From the NCBI GenBank assembly GCA_029866215.1, contig JARWZU010000054.1, forward strand, positions 1-60,508: 60,508 bases of DNA, in the 5' to 3' direction. A program made the translations under genes and the position numbers. This DNA comes from Akkermansiaceae bacterium. GTDB taxonomy: Bacteria; Verrucomicrobiota; Verrucomicrobiia; Verrucomicrobiales; Akkermansiaceae. Shown piece by piece: positions 51,108-60,373 of the stretch (the first letter of the stretch is position 1; every line of letters starts with the position of its first letter). The notes below the pieces were generated by a model. It was not told the origin of the DNA, made no database searches, and saw nothing but the letters and a program-made list of their open reading frames with translations.

Positions 51108-53752
51108 GGCTTCTTAGTTTGGTTCAGTGAATTGGGCGGGGTGCGTCTGGCTTGTTCGAGCACGCGAGTCTGCCCCCTGAGGTCTTGCTCCTGTTGGACA
51201 AGTTTCATAACCCGCAGCATAAACTCGAAATCCTCATCTTCTGGGCTCACTCTGCTGTCCCCCACCCCATTACCAGATCGGTCATTTTCACCCTCCAGTT
51301 TCTTCGCCCATTCATCGAGCTGGCGCGCCCACTTCCTTGAATTCTCAGTGGCCATGAATGCATGATTGATTGTCAACAAGCTCCGGATGTCTTCAAGGCC
51401 GACATCTAGGCGCGATGATCGCATTTCATCAAGAATCTGCTTAAACGATTCGCCCTTGGTACGACCAAAATAACTGGCTAGATCTTCCTGCAACCAACGC
51501 AAATCGGATGCGGTGTTCGCCTGTTGCATGGAAGCTTGTTTCAGGCGCCGCTGATCAGCTGGATCCAGTTTCGACATCCGCACCCCAAGCACACTCGGAA
51601 ATACATCCACCAGAGCACTCGCCAACGCCGATTGCTCGCCAGCCGCTTTTTTAAGCCGATTAACAAACGTGCCAGCCTCAAATCGTCGGTTCGCCTCGTT
51701 TATCTTTGCAATGGCATCCTGCATTTTTTCTACCGCCTTGGTTTGCTCTTCCACGGCACGCGAGACGTCAGTGCTTGTCTTTTCTTCGGTGTTCGAACGC
51801 TCCTGCGCATCACCAATCTTATTTTTCACCGCAGGTAGATCGTTCTGATAAAGCTCCTGCATCGGCTTCAGAGATTCCGCGATTTTTTGTAGAGTGGCTT
51901 TGGGGATCTCACCATTGCGGGTCGAATCTTTCATAAGACTTTCCATCCGCTCTGTTAGGTCTTCCATGCGAATTTTACTCTCAGCCTCCGCCTGCTCTTG
52001 GCCCTCCAGACGCTTTTGGCTCGGCGCGTCTTGAAGCGCTTTTCCATCGAGGCGCATCAGCCGCTGGTTTTCATCTAGCAGCTCTTGCTCGCGGCGAGCG
52101 AGGTCTTCGAATTCAGTGACAATTCGATCAAACTTGCCTTTTAACATCTGTGCATGTTCGTCGCGAGTCAGCACGTAAAGAGTGATGGGCTCGGAGTAAA
52201 CACGCCTCCGCTTGGGGTATGCATCTTCGCAATACCCTCGGAGCATAATTTTCTGTGGTCCAATCCCAAAAGCCGCTGGCGAAAACGCTACAGCCCTCGT
52301 GAATCTCTGACCCTCGTTCGCTCCATCCAACAAATCAAAAGAACCTCTCGCGAGGGTCTCGGCAGTCATGCGATTCGAATCACCTTCCCATTCGATACCA
52401 GCCTCTTTCACCCCGAAATCATCCTCGGCCGATAGCTCGAAATCGAGAGTCTCCTCTGGCAACATGACTTTTTGCCGATCGATTCCCTGGAGATAGCAAG
52501 ATGGCGCGATGTCCTTCGATGCGGCAACGAGCAGATGGTAGCCAGACTCTCCCTCAAGACTGTGGGTATCGACCCATGAAAATGGAATCTCAAACGGCAC
52601 TGTGCCAACATCGATAGGTGAGGTCCTCGCCATATTACTCGAAATTTCTAACAATCCGCTAGATGATCTGAACTCTTCGTCATCTTCCGGTGGTCCTCCA
52701 GAGCGCTTTGCTTGAGTGGGCCCAAATTTTGCTGATCCAAGTGGCCGATTGATGGTTAGATTTATGTTTAGCTGAGACCCTGCAACCACGTTAAGAGTGC
52801 CCGTGCTTAGATCAGTCGTTTTTGAGCCTAGGTTTAGATAGCTTGGATAAGTGATAGTTGCGAGCGCGGATTCAACTGCCGGACGTGCTATCGGAATCAC
52901 CCGCACCTCGTGACGAAGATCTCCCACCTTAAACGTCACGTTCCGAGGCTCTTGCTGTCCAGGAAAGACGAATCGGTAAGCATTCGATTTGAGCCGCGAC
53001 ATCACCACGGGCTGCGTGCCAATTTTTCCAAACGCACTTGTGGGGTGCTGCTCCGAACCAAGATCTAACCGGAGGGTGATCTCAAACGACTCTCCCGCTG
53101 CGACCACGCGAGATGTAGGCGGGTTTGCCAAGCGGGTGAAGGTGTAACGCTCAGTTTTCGACCACGGCAGGAGTAGTCGTTGCAGCGCGTTGAGTCCAGC
53201 ACGAGGGGTCCAAGTGACGACCATGGCAGCGATTCCTGCCAGCGCAACCACGCTTACCACCCATATCCGCTGCTTTCTGATGGGCAGGGCTGCATCCAAG
53301 TTGCATCGCTCAACTTCTAGCGCAACTGACTCCATCGCCGCCTCGAGCAGGCGTGACGAATGACCATTTTCATTGACACCCTCCCGTTGAAGCTCGAGCA
53401 CTCCAAGCAGACGATCGCCCAGCCCGGGGTAACGCCGCGCGATCAATCGAGCAAGCTGGTCTTGTTTGCGCTGCTTCCACAACCAACGGTGCAACCAATA
53501 GGGCGCAAAGACCATGGAAAGCGAGCCACCTAACAAGAGAATCACCAAACGAAAAATGACCGGCGTCTGCCAAACGCGATCAATTCCATAGACTAACAGG
53601 AACGACGCGAGCAAGCCAATCCCCCCTGCAGCAAGAGCCTCAATGATCTTTGCGCGCCACAGCTGGCCACGGAACTCATCTAGCTGATGCCGAAGCCCAT
53701 CAGGGATGGTCCCATTCGATTCAAGTCCTGGAGGTTTGAATGGATCAGCCAT
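51104..53752 (-). CDS. DUF4175-like membrane protein with long coiled coil
   Basis: The protein has 882 residues: two close membrane segments (about 37-58 and 66-86) and a third near 165-183, followed by an extracytoplasmic region of roughly 700 residues. After the third segment come beta-rich parts (LANPPTSRVVAAGESFEITL; ATITYPSYLNLGSKTTDLS), an Ig-like part with EETLDFELSAEDDFGVKEAGIEWEG, and long helices (TEFEDLARREQELLDENQRL; RAVEEQTKAVEKMQDAIAKI). The layout matches DUF4175-type proteins known from Planctomycetes, Verrucomicrobia and Alphaproteobacteria, whose function is not known. It is the first gene of the five-gene operon, 153 bases after the RbsD gene. Confidence 0.8.
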   Translation of the reverse strand: MADPFKPPGLESNGTIPDGLRHQLDEFRGQLWRAKIIEALAAGGIGLLASFLLVYGIDRVWQTPVIFRLVILLLGGSLSMVFAPYWLHRWLWKQRKQDQLARLIARRYPGLGDRLLGVLELQREGVNENGHSSRLLEAAMESVALEVERCNLDAALPIRKQRIWVVSVVALAGIAAMVVTWTPRAGLNALQRLLLPWSKTERYTFTRLANPPTSRVVAAGESFEITLRLDLGSEQHPTSAFGKIGTQPVVMSRLKSNAYRFVFPGQQEPRNVTFKVGDLRHEVRVIPIARPAVESALATITYPSYLNLGSKTTDLSTGTLNVVAGSQLNINLTINRPLGSAKFGPTQAKRSGGPPEDDEEFRSSSGLLEISSNMARTSPIDVGTVPFEIPFSWVDTHSLEGESGYHLLVAASKDIAPSCYLQGIDRQKVMLPEETLDFELSAEDDFGVKEAGIEWEGDSNRMTAETLARGSFDLLDGANEGQRFTRAVAFSPAAFGIGPQKIMLRGYCEDAYPKRRRVYSEPITLYVLTRDEHAQMLKGKFDRIVTEFEDLARREQELLDENQRLMRLDGKALQDAPSQKRLEGQEQAEAESKIRMEDLTERMESLMKDSTRNGEIPKATLQKIAESLKPMQELYQNDLPAVKNKIGDAQERSNTEEKTSTDVSRAVEEQTKAVEKMQDAIAKINEANRRFEAGTFVNRLKKAAGEQSALASALVDVFPSVLGVRMSKLDPADQRRLKQASMQQANTASDLRWLQEDLASYFGRTKGESFKQILDEMRSSRLDVGLEDIRSLLTINHAFMATENSRKWARQLDEWAKKLEGENDRSGNGVGDSRVSPEDEDFEFMLRVMKLVQQEQDLRGQTRVLEQARRTPPNSLNQTKKP

Positions 53753-53905
53753 TGCGCGTCACGCGTTGGATCAGATGTTGCTGGGATTGGGGGGATTTTT
53801 CAAATTGAGATTGAATTATCGAGAGCATTCTTGCAAATCCCAGGTTCGGCATGCGCTCAACGATTTGATCTATCAAAGACCAAGGCAGAACGCGAGCCAA
53901 CCACC

Positions 53906-54295
53906 TCACTCAGACTCTAAAATGATGTTGCCATAGGGCGTCGGGTCACCAGTACGGATGAGCCCGATCGCATGAGGTACCCGCTTTTTAAAGTCCACAT
54001 GCGCCTCACGGGTCAGCGGGATCTTGCCAAAGGATCTTGAAAATTTCTCGACGGTCTCGCGAGAATTGCTGGCAACAAACTCGTCCGCTTGCCAGATCCG
54101 CCCAACTTTGAAAACTGGAGTCAGTAGGTCGAGCACATCAAGCACGGTCGGAATCCCCTTGGTCAGGGAGATGTCCACCGTCTCAATTTCGAGCCAAAAT
54201 GGAAAGGCCCAGTCCGCGATGACCAAGGTGTTGGTGTGACGGATGCGGGCAATCAGGTGGAGGAGATCAGGATTTAAAATTCCAGTGTGGAGCAT
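53906..54295 (-). CDS. RbsD/FucU-family sugar mutarotase/pyranase
   Basis: The protein has 129 residues from ATG 54295; a GTG three codons earlier is possible. The family catalyses anomeric or ring-form change of ribose or fucose. LHTGILNPDLLHLIARIRHTNTLVIADWAFPF matches the N-terminal signature, with the catalytic His in RHTN, although Asn replaces the usual Asp after HT. The C-terminal AIGLIRTGDPTPYGNIILES is typical. No ribose or fucose transporter lies nearby. It is followed by the DUF4175 operon on the same strand. Confidence 0.85.
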   Translation of the reverse strand: MLHTGILNPDLLHLIARIRHTNTLVIADWAFPFWLEIETVDISLTKGIPTVLDVLDLLTPVFKVGRIWQADEFVASNSRETVEKFSRSFGKIPLTREAHVDFKKRVPHAIGLIRTGDPTPYGNIILESE

Positions 54296-54434
54296 GGTTA
54301 GCACTTGGTTGAATCTCCGGTAACTTCCCCAATTCGAGGCGATCCGTCAATCCGGTTCCAAGCACCCGCACCAATCCGATCGCTCTTGGCGGCGCAGACC
54401 CGTCCAAGGCGATCACCAACCACCATGGCTTCCG

Positions 54435-55358
54435 TCAAGGAAGCACCGGCGTTCCCATCCAGTTGCTGGCCGTCATCCGATAAAACATCTTTCCGCTCGT
54501 CACTTGAATCGGCCATGAAAACTCAACATCGCCCGCCGAGCTGACCGTGGATTGACTTGGCGAAACAGGACCTGCGTCCACCCAATGGATGAGATCGCTG
54601 CTCATCGAAACCAAGAACTCAGGCGAAGATCCAAGATCTGAAGCAGGAAACTTCCACTTCAGGCACGGCACCCCTGGTACCGATGAATTCGCACTGGTAG
54701 AGCCCATGGCAACGTTAGCGGGCAACGGAGGCGGCGCGATCTTCACCGCCAACTCACTGGATAACTCGCTTTCGAGACCCGTGGTGCCAATCGCACTCAC
54801 CACAAAGTAGTAGGTTTTTCCAAATTCGAGATCAGCAACTGGAAATGTAGTCAGAGAACCGACGTTATAGGACGACGTGTAGTTTCTGCTAGAATTTCCG
54901 ACTTGGACCCGATAGCCCGCAACCGTCGAGTCGCTGACGGGATTCCATGCTAGATTGAGCGAATGAAGGCCACCTGGTGGCAATGGTGCTGCCGTCTGGA
55001 ACGAAACCTCTGAGGAGAAATTGCTTTCCAGCCCAGTATTTCCCACGGCCGTGACTACGACATAGAAGGTGCTACCCGCAGCCAATCCTGGCAAAACAAG
55101 GCTGGTACCCGAACCGGCATCAAGGACCGTCGTGTACTGGTTACTACTCGTGCCGACATGGACTCTATAGCCGACAACGCCCACTTCGGGAACTGCGTCC
55201 CATCCGAGCTCGACCGATTGAAGGTCGGCGGTTGACGCGTTTGCGGTATCAATGTTTCCTAACAAATAGCTAACAGCACTCAGTGACAATGCCGCGATGG
55301 TCTTTTTACCATAGTTTTTCTGGGCGGGGTTTGAGTAGGCGAATGGGTTAAATTTCAT
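54435..55358 (-). CDS. Secreted fibronectin type III protein
   Basis: The protein has 307 residues from ATG 55358. A signal segment (KTIAALSLSAVSYLLGNIDTANA) is preceded by about 20 polar residues. Two fibronectin III domains follow, alike in sequence: ELGWDAVPEVGVVGYRVHVG (about 52-71) and NLAWNPVSDSTVAGYRVQVG (about 138-157), each with a later YVVVTAVG- or YFVVSAIGTTGLES-type strand. The C-terminal quarter (LKWKFPASDLGSSPEFLVSMSSD; YRMTASN) is a beta tail similar to those of other secreted proteins in this window. Function is unknown, probably adhesion. Confidence 0.8.
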   Translation of the reverse strand: MKFNPFAYSNPAQKNYGKKTIAALSLSAVSYLLGNIDTANASTADLQSVELGWDAVPEVGVVGYRVHVGTSSNQYTTVLDAGSGTSLVLPGLAAGSTFYVVVTAVGNTGLESNFSSEVSFQTAAPLPPGGLHSLNLAWNPVSDSTVAGYRVQVGNSSRNYTSSYNVGSLTTFPVADLEFGKTYYFVVSAIGTTGLESELSSELAVKIAPPPLPANVAMGSTSANSSVPGVPCLKWKFPASDLGSSPEFLVSMSSDLIHWVDAGPVSPSQSTVSSAGDVEFSWPIQVTSGKMFYRMTASNWMGTPVLP

Positions 55359-55545
55359 GCCCAAACTTCATCCATCGGGGCAGTTTCGGTAGATAGTGGA
55401 TCCCTCGAGTTGTGGTAAGCATTGAGCCGCGCCGCGTGTCAGTCATTCACCCGACGCGGCTTGGCAGTTCTACACATGTGAGAAAACCCGTCCGCCGCCG
55501 ATTCAGTGCTGGAATCCATCCATAGGATCAACTCATGCTGTGTTC

Positions 55546-56592
55546 ATGACTGCAGCCGATGCCGGATTCTCGATGCCTCCCGAATGGTCTCCTCAAGATG
55601 CCATCTGGCTTTCTTGGCCGGTGAATGACCCTAGGCATTGGGGCGGCACCAAGCGCAACACGATGCAGGCAAAGTTCGCCGAAATCACCGCCGCCATTTC
55701 AAACTTCGAGCCCGTGCGCATCAACGCGCCAAAGGCTGACCACGTGATGATCCTTGACGCGTGCCACCGCGCGATGGCCGTGCCTGAGCGCATCGAACTC
55801 TTCGACCATCCACACAATGACGTCTGGTGCCGCGATCATGGGCCCATCTTTGTAAAAAACCCCTCCACAGGGGAAGTGGCCGTCACCGACTGGGAATTCA
55901 ACGCATGGGGCGGGAAATTTTCACCTTGGGATCAGGACAATGCCATCCCGCGCCAGGTCGCTGAGTCGCTCGGTCTTCGCCGATTTGACGGAGGAATGAT
56001 CCTCGAGGGCGGCGCGATCGAGGTTAACGGCAAGGGTCAACTTCTAACCACAGAGGCAGTGTTACTGAACCCTAACAGAAATTCAAGCCTTAGCCGTGGG
56101 GAGATCGAACAACGTCTCTGCGACAGCCTCGGCGTGACTGAGATCCTCTGGCTCAAGCAAGGCATCGAGGGCGACGATACCGATGGGCACATTGATGACC
56201 TTGCACGTTTTATTGATCCGCAAACGATTGTGGCGTGCGTGGATACTGATGCGAGTTCCCCGAATAGAGCGATCCTTGCCGAAAACTTGGCACGCTTGAA
56301 TTCATTTCATGGGCCTAACGGAAAACCCTTCGACGTCGTGACCCTCCCACTTCCTGAGGCCTGTGCGGTGGCGGGCTGGAGACTACCCATTCTTCCGGCG
56401 TCTTACGTGAATTTCCTAATCGTCAATGGTGGCGTTCTAGTACCGACGTTTCGCCAACCCAAGAATGATGACCACGCCCTAGGAGTCCTTCGCGAGTTGT
56501 TTCCAAGTCGGCAAGTAATCGGTATCGACTGCCTTGATCTCGTCGAAGAAGGCGGGACGCTTCATTGCATTTCGCAGCAGCAACCTGCTTAA
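55546..56592 (+). CDS. aguA: Agmatine deiminase
   Basis: The protein has 348 residues from ATG 55546; a GTG two codons earlier is the other choice. It converts agmatine to N-carbamoylputrescine on the way to putrescine. Motifs: WSPQDAIWLSWPVNDPRHWGG, DVWCRDHGPIFV, GGMILEGGAIEVNGKGQLL, GIEGDDTDGHIDDLARFI and EGGTLHCISQQQP, whose Cys is the nucleophile. The other putrescine genes are not in this window. It is convergent with the cytochrome/LRR gene, only two bases apart. Confidence 0.95.
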   Translation: MTAADAGFSMPPEWSPQDAIWLSWPVNDPRHWGGTKRNTMQAKFAEITAAISNFEPVRINAPKADHVMILDACHRAMAVPERIELFDHPHNDVWCRDHGPIFVKNPSTGEVAVTDWEFNAWGGKFSPWDQDNAIPRQVAESLGLRRFDGGMILEGGAIEVNGKGQLLTTEAVLLNPNRNSSLSRGEIEQRLCDSLGVTEILWLKQGIEGDDTDGHIDDLARFIDPQTIVACVDTDASSPNRAILAENLARLNSFHGPNGKPFDVVTLPLPEACAVAGWRLPILPASYVNFLIVNGGVLVPTFRQPKNDDHALGVLRELFPSRQVIGIDCLDLVEEGGTLHCISQQQPA

Positions 56593-56594
56593 TG

Positions 56595-58142
56595 TTAAGA
56601 AGAAATTCCTCGGATGATTTCACACGCCGGCAAGCTTTTCTGGAGTGTTTGGATCGCGCCGTCACTGACCTCAGTTTTCCACAGGTAGAGGCGCCTCAAT
56701 CGAGACAGTCCGGAAAGTTTGAGCACCCCGCCATCCGTTACCTTGGTGCCATAGAGATTGACGGATTCGAGATCGGGCATTGCCAGCAAGGTGTCAATGC
56801 AGGCATCAGTCACACGAGTTTCTGATAGACGGATCATCTTCAAGTTTTTCCCGGGTGCCATTTGAGCCACTCCTAAATCAGACACCTGAGTTCCTGCTAG
56901 ATCCAGTGAAGTCAAATGATCACCGACGGCTTCGAGCGTCTTGAGATCGGCATCGTTAAAATTGCGACGTAGCGAAGCCGCAGTGAAAATCAGCTTGTCG
57001 GATTGCTGGGATTCAAAGGTGATCGCACCAGGAAACATCGTCGCTATTTTCTCAACCTTCAGGCGCAAACCATCGTCCATCACCTCCGAACGTGCCATCG
57101 CTGGACTCTTTGATGCCGCCGCCGATACAGTCGTAGGCAACAATGCCATCGCCGCTCGGATGTTTTCCGGCACGTCGGATTCGCCCACTGACTTGGTTCG
57201 GTCGGCACCTTGGTCTATCCACCATTTGATGATGGCGAGCTCGTGTTCCTCAACCTCTGACTCACCCTCGGGCGGCATGTGCTCCTCGTCACTTTTTGGC
57301 AAAGTCATCCGGACGAAAATGTTACTGTCTAACGCATTTCCCGGAACGAGGCCTGCGCCTTCTTTGCCTCCTCGCAACAGCAACTCATAGGAATCCATCC
57401 TAAACTTGCCCTTGGACTTTCCTTCCTTGTGACACTGAATGCAGCGACGCTCGAGAATCGGCTCGACGACGGCAGCATAAAACTGCTGATCTTGGGACGA
57501 TTTCGCCGGGGCGATCACCGCCTCACTTTTGACGGTTGGCTTTTGCTCATGCCCTAACCACTGGCGAATTGGCACAGGAGCATATTCTGTAAGATAATCT
57601 TCTCCGTGAGTCACGGAAGCACCCTGATGACTGGCAAAAGCCATCACCCCCACGCTCCCAAACAAAAGCAGGCGGTAAAAAATTGCATGACCGCCAGTCG
57701 CGAGGGTCCATTCTTTACAAATCCAAGTTCCGATCGCAGCCACCGCAAAGGCAATTCCGCCCCAAAGGTGGCGCTCCACCAATTCACTGCCCTTGAACTG
57801 GACTTCGCCTTGGTAAAGCAAAAATCCGGCAACCACCGCAACCACTGCGCTCACCGCCCCAAAAAATAGCGGAAACGTCGATTCCTCTGGATCAGCAACA
57901 CGCCGCCTACCAAAGATCGCCGCAAGCTCGTGAACCAGAATGAGCACAAAGACTCCAATCGGCAAATGAAGGATAACGGGATGAAAACGCCCAAGAAAAC
58001 GCACCAGATCTGGCATCTTTTCCCCATGGGGTGGGCCCACCCAAAAAGGCGTGATCACCAAACTCATGGCAACGAGGAGGCCAAAAATGCTAAGCGTCCA
58101 TAGTCTTTTCCCCGGAAACGGGCGCCGTGGCTCTTTGCTCAT
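56595..58142 (-). CDS. Membrane protein with DUF2231-like, cytochrome c and leucine-rich repeat domains
   Basis: The protein has 515 residues. About five membrane segments occupy residues 14-195 and begin with HPVILHLPIGVFVLILVHELAA, the DUF2231-like pattern whose histidines may bind haem. A Planctomycetes-type cytochrome c follows with ILERRCIQCHKEGKSKGKFR (CIQCH haem site) and MPPEGESEVEEHELAIIKWW. The C-terminus (about 395-515) is leucine-rich repeat: DHLTSLDLAGTQVSDLGVAQ, KMIRLSETRVTDACIDTLL, SVNLYGTKVTDGGVLKL. The domain set is common in Planctomycetes and Verrucomicrobia and suggests electron transfer tied to a binding surface. Confidence 0.88.
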   Translation of the reverse strand: MSKEPRRPFPGKRLWTLSIFGLLVAMSLVITPFWVGPPHGEKMPDLVRFLGRFHPVILHLPIGVFVLILVHELAAIFGRRRVADPEESTFPLFFGAVSAVVAVVAGFLLYQGEVQFKGSELVERHLWGGIAFAVAAIGTWICKEWTLATGGHAIFYRLLLFGSVGVMAFASHQGASVTHGEDYLTEYAPVPIRQWLGHEQKPTVKSEAVIAPAKSSQDQQFYAAVVEPILERRCIQCHKEGKSKGKFRMDSYELLLRGGKEGAGLVPGNALDSNIFVRMTLPKSDEEHMPPEGESEVEEHELAIIKWWIDQGADRTKSVGESDVPENIRAAMALLPTTVSAAASKSPAMARSEVMDDGLRLKVEKIATMFPGAITFESQQSDKLIFTAASLRRNFNDADLKTLEAVGDHLTSLDLAGTQVSDLGVAQMAPGKNLKMIRLSETRVTDACIDTLLAMPDLESVNLYGTKVTDGGVLKLSGLSRLRRLYLWKTEVSDGAIQTLQKSLPACEIIRGISS

Positions 58143-58262
58143 ATATTTTGGGTTTTATGTTGGATCACACCACATGTTCGATGACAGTCCGAAAATTTCA
58201 AACACCAATCTACCGTTGAAATCACCCCCATTCCTTTGGGCTGCGGCCCAAGCAGAATGATC

Positions 58263-60149
58263 TCACTGAAGGCCACTCAGCGAGCGAAGAATCGCTTTCC
58301 GGACAGGCTGGCTCGACAAATTTCCGAGGTGGCCACCATCGGGCAATATCGTCAGCTGCGATTTTTTGAAAGTGCGCTCTAACCAGTCCACATCGTTTGG
58401 CGTTAGCAGAAAATCATTCCGATTCGCCAACACTCGAATCTTCGGTTGGAGCCGAAGTTGCTCCTCGTGTGACCGAAGATTTCCCTCACGCGTGAGATCA
58501 GAAACACGAATTCCTTTTTCCAGACAGTAAGAGACCGCGAATTGGCGCAAATAATCCTCAAAGGAATAACCCATGATTTCTTGATAACTTGCATCCCGCC
58601 TGAACGGATTGATCGGTTTTTGTAGCTCATGTCGGTCATGCCGCTTGTGGCAACTGTAGATAATGTCACGCAGCGTGAGGCGGAAGGTCATGCCGATAAG
58701 ATACTTGGATTCAACCTCATCAAAAACTGGCCCGCTAGGAGCCGGCCCCACCATCGCTCCGATCATTGCCGCCTTTTGAAATGCATTGTCGACGCGACGT
58801 TGTCTCTCCTCCTTTGGCCAGGCAAGAGGCGCGTTTTGAAACGCATCCACACACTGCACTCCGTGACGAAGATCCACCGGCGAATCAATTGCGAGGTAGC
58901 GATCGAATCGCAGAAGATCGGAATTGTGAGAGCTCTCGCCAGCGGCGAGGCGCAATGTAAGAAAGCCACCCATCGAGCAACCGACCAATGCCCGCTTACC
59001 AAGCTTGCCGTGATACTTCGCTGCTAGAGCACGATCCATTTCCGTGAGGGCGACATGCAGGTCGTGGCTGTCGTTTGGAGGGTAAACCGGCAGGTCGGAA
59101 GACGAAGCCTGCTCCATGAATTCCGGATGAAAAACACTGGTGGTCGTAACCACCGAGAATCCGTTCTGATAGAGATACTCTGCCAACCAGAGGGTCGTGT
59201 CGGACAGCCGATGCGAGCTGAGACCTGGTGAAACATAGACCACCGGCGCGGTGCTGGGCTGCAGCCAATAGTTGAATTTAAGCTTCCTACCCGTGGACGG
59301 AATGCGAACACTCATGAGCCGTCCGCTAGCAGGGAAATCTGGGTTTTGGCATTTAGCTTGGATGACTCCAAAGGTCTGAAGTGTCGCCGAATCGACTGGC
59401 CCACGAACCTGCCAATCCGGCTTCTGATCCTTGGTGGCGTGAGTCCACGCATCCTTGGTGAGGGCGTACGAATCATACTCCGGCTGAATCATGCGGACCC
59501 TATCCTCGATTTGATCCGACAACCGATTGAAGGTTGAACCATAGGAAGCCGCCATCAGGCTTTCGCTGTAGTTCCATGGCGCTGCAGCCCGGTCTGCAAA
59601 AGAACCGACCGCGTGGCGATCATCACTCGGCCCTAACAGAGGCAAAATCAGATATGAGTTCGGTTTCCACCCCCATTTCCCAAAGGTTTGGCTAAAGTCC
59701 GCATTGGACTTGGGCATCTTGAGGGTACTGGCGACATCAAAAAATCCACCCACTCCGGCGGTGGTATTGCAAATGAATCTCCGAGTTTCATCTCCGGCAC
59801 CTGTCCACCGCCCTTGCAATGCATGATTGAGCACACGCCCCGGATAGGTGATGTTGCGGCTAAAGTTTGCGATCGACCCCCGCACTGGCTTGGGAACCAC
59901 CGTCCGATACATTCTCCCAACCGGCTGCATCACGCCGAGGAGAATCCCTCGGTTCACCTCCCAAATGCTGCGATTCAGCGGCTCAAGCGGATCGCTCATC
60001 ACCGTGGGAAGTGGCGTCGCTGAAAGTGAAGCATCCAAATTTTCCGCCCGAATCATCGGACAGATCCAGATCAACGCCGCGACTGAAGCACACAGGCTGC
60101 CCGAGCGGGGGGCTGACAACCGAGGATATGACTTAAATTTAAAATTCAT
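58263..60149 (-). CDS. MlaA-like outer-membrane lipid-transport domain fused to an alpha/beta hydrolase
   Basis: The protein has 628 residues. After a signal peptide (about 15-35) the first half (50-250) is MlaA/VacJ-like: DPLEPLNRSIWEVNRGIL, VPKPVRGSIANFSRNITYPG, FICNTTAGVGGFFDVAS, DFSQTFGKWGWKPNSYLILP and LLGPSDDRHAVGSFAD. No lipobox is seen. The second half (about 290-628) is a serine hydrolase: VVYVSPGLSSHRLSD, LVGCSMGGFLTL with nucleophile Ser392, and HLGNLSSQ for the late His. MlaA removes phospholipids from the outer leaflet; an attached hydrolase could degrade them. This is an inference. No other mla gene is in this window. Confidence 0.85.
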   Translation of the reverse strand: MNFKFKSYPRLSAPRSGSLCASVAALIWICPMIRAENLDASLSATPLPTVMSDPLEPLNRSIWEVNRGILLGVMQPVGRMYRTVVPKPVRGSIANFSRNITYPGRVLNHALQGRWTGAGDETRRFICNTTAGVGGFFDVASTLKMPKSNADFSQTFGKWGWKPNSYLILPLLGPSDDRHAVGSFADRAAAPWNYSESLMAASYGSTFNRLSDQIEDRVRMIQPEYDSYALTKDAWTHATKDQKPDWQVRGPVDSATLQTFGVIQAKCQNPDFPASGRLMSVRIPSTGRKLKFNYWLQPSTAPVVYVSPGLSSHRLSDTTLWLAEYLYQNGFSVVTTTSVFHPEFMEQASSSDLPVYPPNDSHDLHVALTEMDRALAAKYHGKLGKRALVGCSMGGFLTLRLAAGESSHNSDLLRFDRYLAIDSPVDLRHGVQCVDAFQNAPLAWPKEERQRRVDNAFQKAAMIGAMVGPAPSGPVFDEVESKYLIGMTFRLTLRDIIYSCHKRHDRHELQKPINPFRRDASYQEIMGYSFEDYLRQFAVSYCLEKGIRVSDLTREGNLRSHEEQLRLQPKIRVLANRNDFLLTPNDVDWLERTFKKSQLTILPDGGHLGNLSSQPVRKAILRSLSGLQ

Positions 60150-60242
60150 CAGGAGATTTACAGACTGCCGGGAGCCTAGCTTACGTCATTTTCGGGTAAA
60201 GTCCTATTAAGAAGAACCTGCTCAGAAGAAATTGAGCTCGAT

Positions 60243-60296
60243 GGGCCCCGCTCGGCCTTAGCAAATCGGCACCGCGTGAGCATCCTCGCGGGGCCC
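60243..60296. repeat. Nine-bp perfect inverted repeat in the gap before the MlaA fusion gene
   Basis: GGGCCCCGC (60243-60251) and GCGGGGCCC (60288-60296) are exact inverted copies with a 36-base spacer. The structure lies after the terminator of the collagen-like gene and about 95 bases before the MlaA-hydrolase start, so it may be an attenuator or operator for that gene. Nothing else was recognised in 60150-60302. Confidence 0.5.
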
Positions 60297-60302
60297 GACC
60301 AC

Positions 60303-60336
60303 AAAAAAACCGCAGACTGCACCGGGCAGACTACGG
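60303..60336 (-). terminator. Intrinsic terminator of the collagen-like gene
   Basis: On the minus strand CCGTAGTCTGC-CCGGT-GCAGTCTGCGG pairs over eleven positions with one wobble and one mismatch, followed by seven Ts. It lies 38 bases after the stop codon of the partial gene at 60374. Confidence 0.85.
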
Positions 60337-60373
60337 TTTTAAAATTTGCAGGTCACATTAGACCCAAGAAGAC

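Noticed and set aside
58236-58251. Hairpin TTGGGC-TGCG-GCCCAA between the cytochrome/LRR gene and the MlaA fusion
   Set aside because: The stem is only six pairs and has no T tract on either strand, so I do not call it a terminator.
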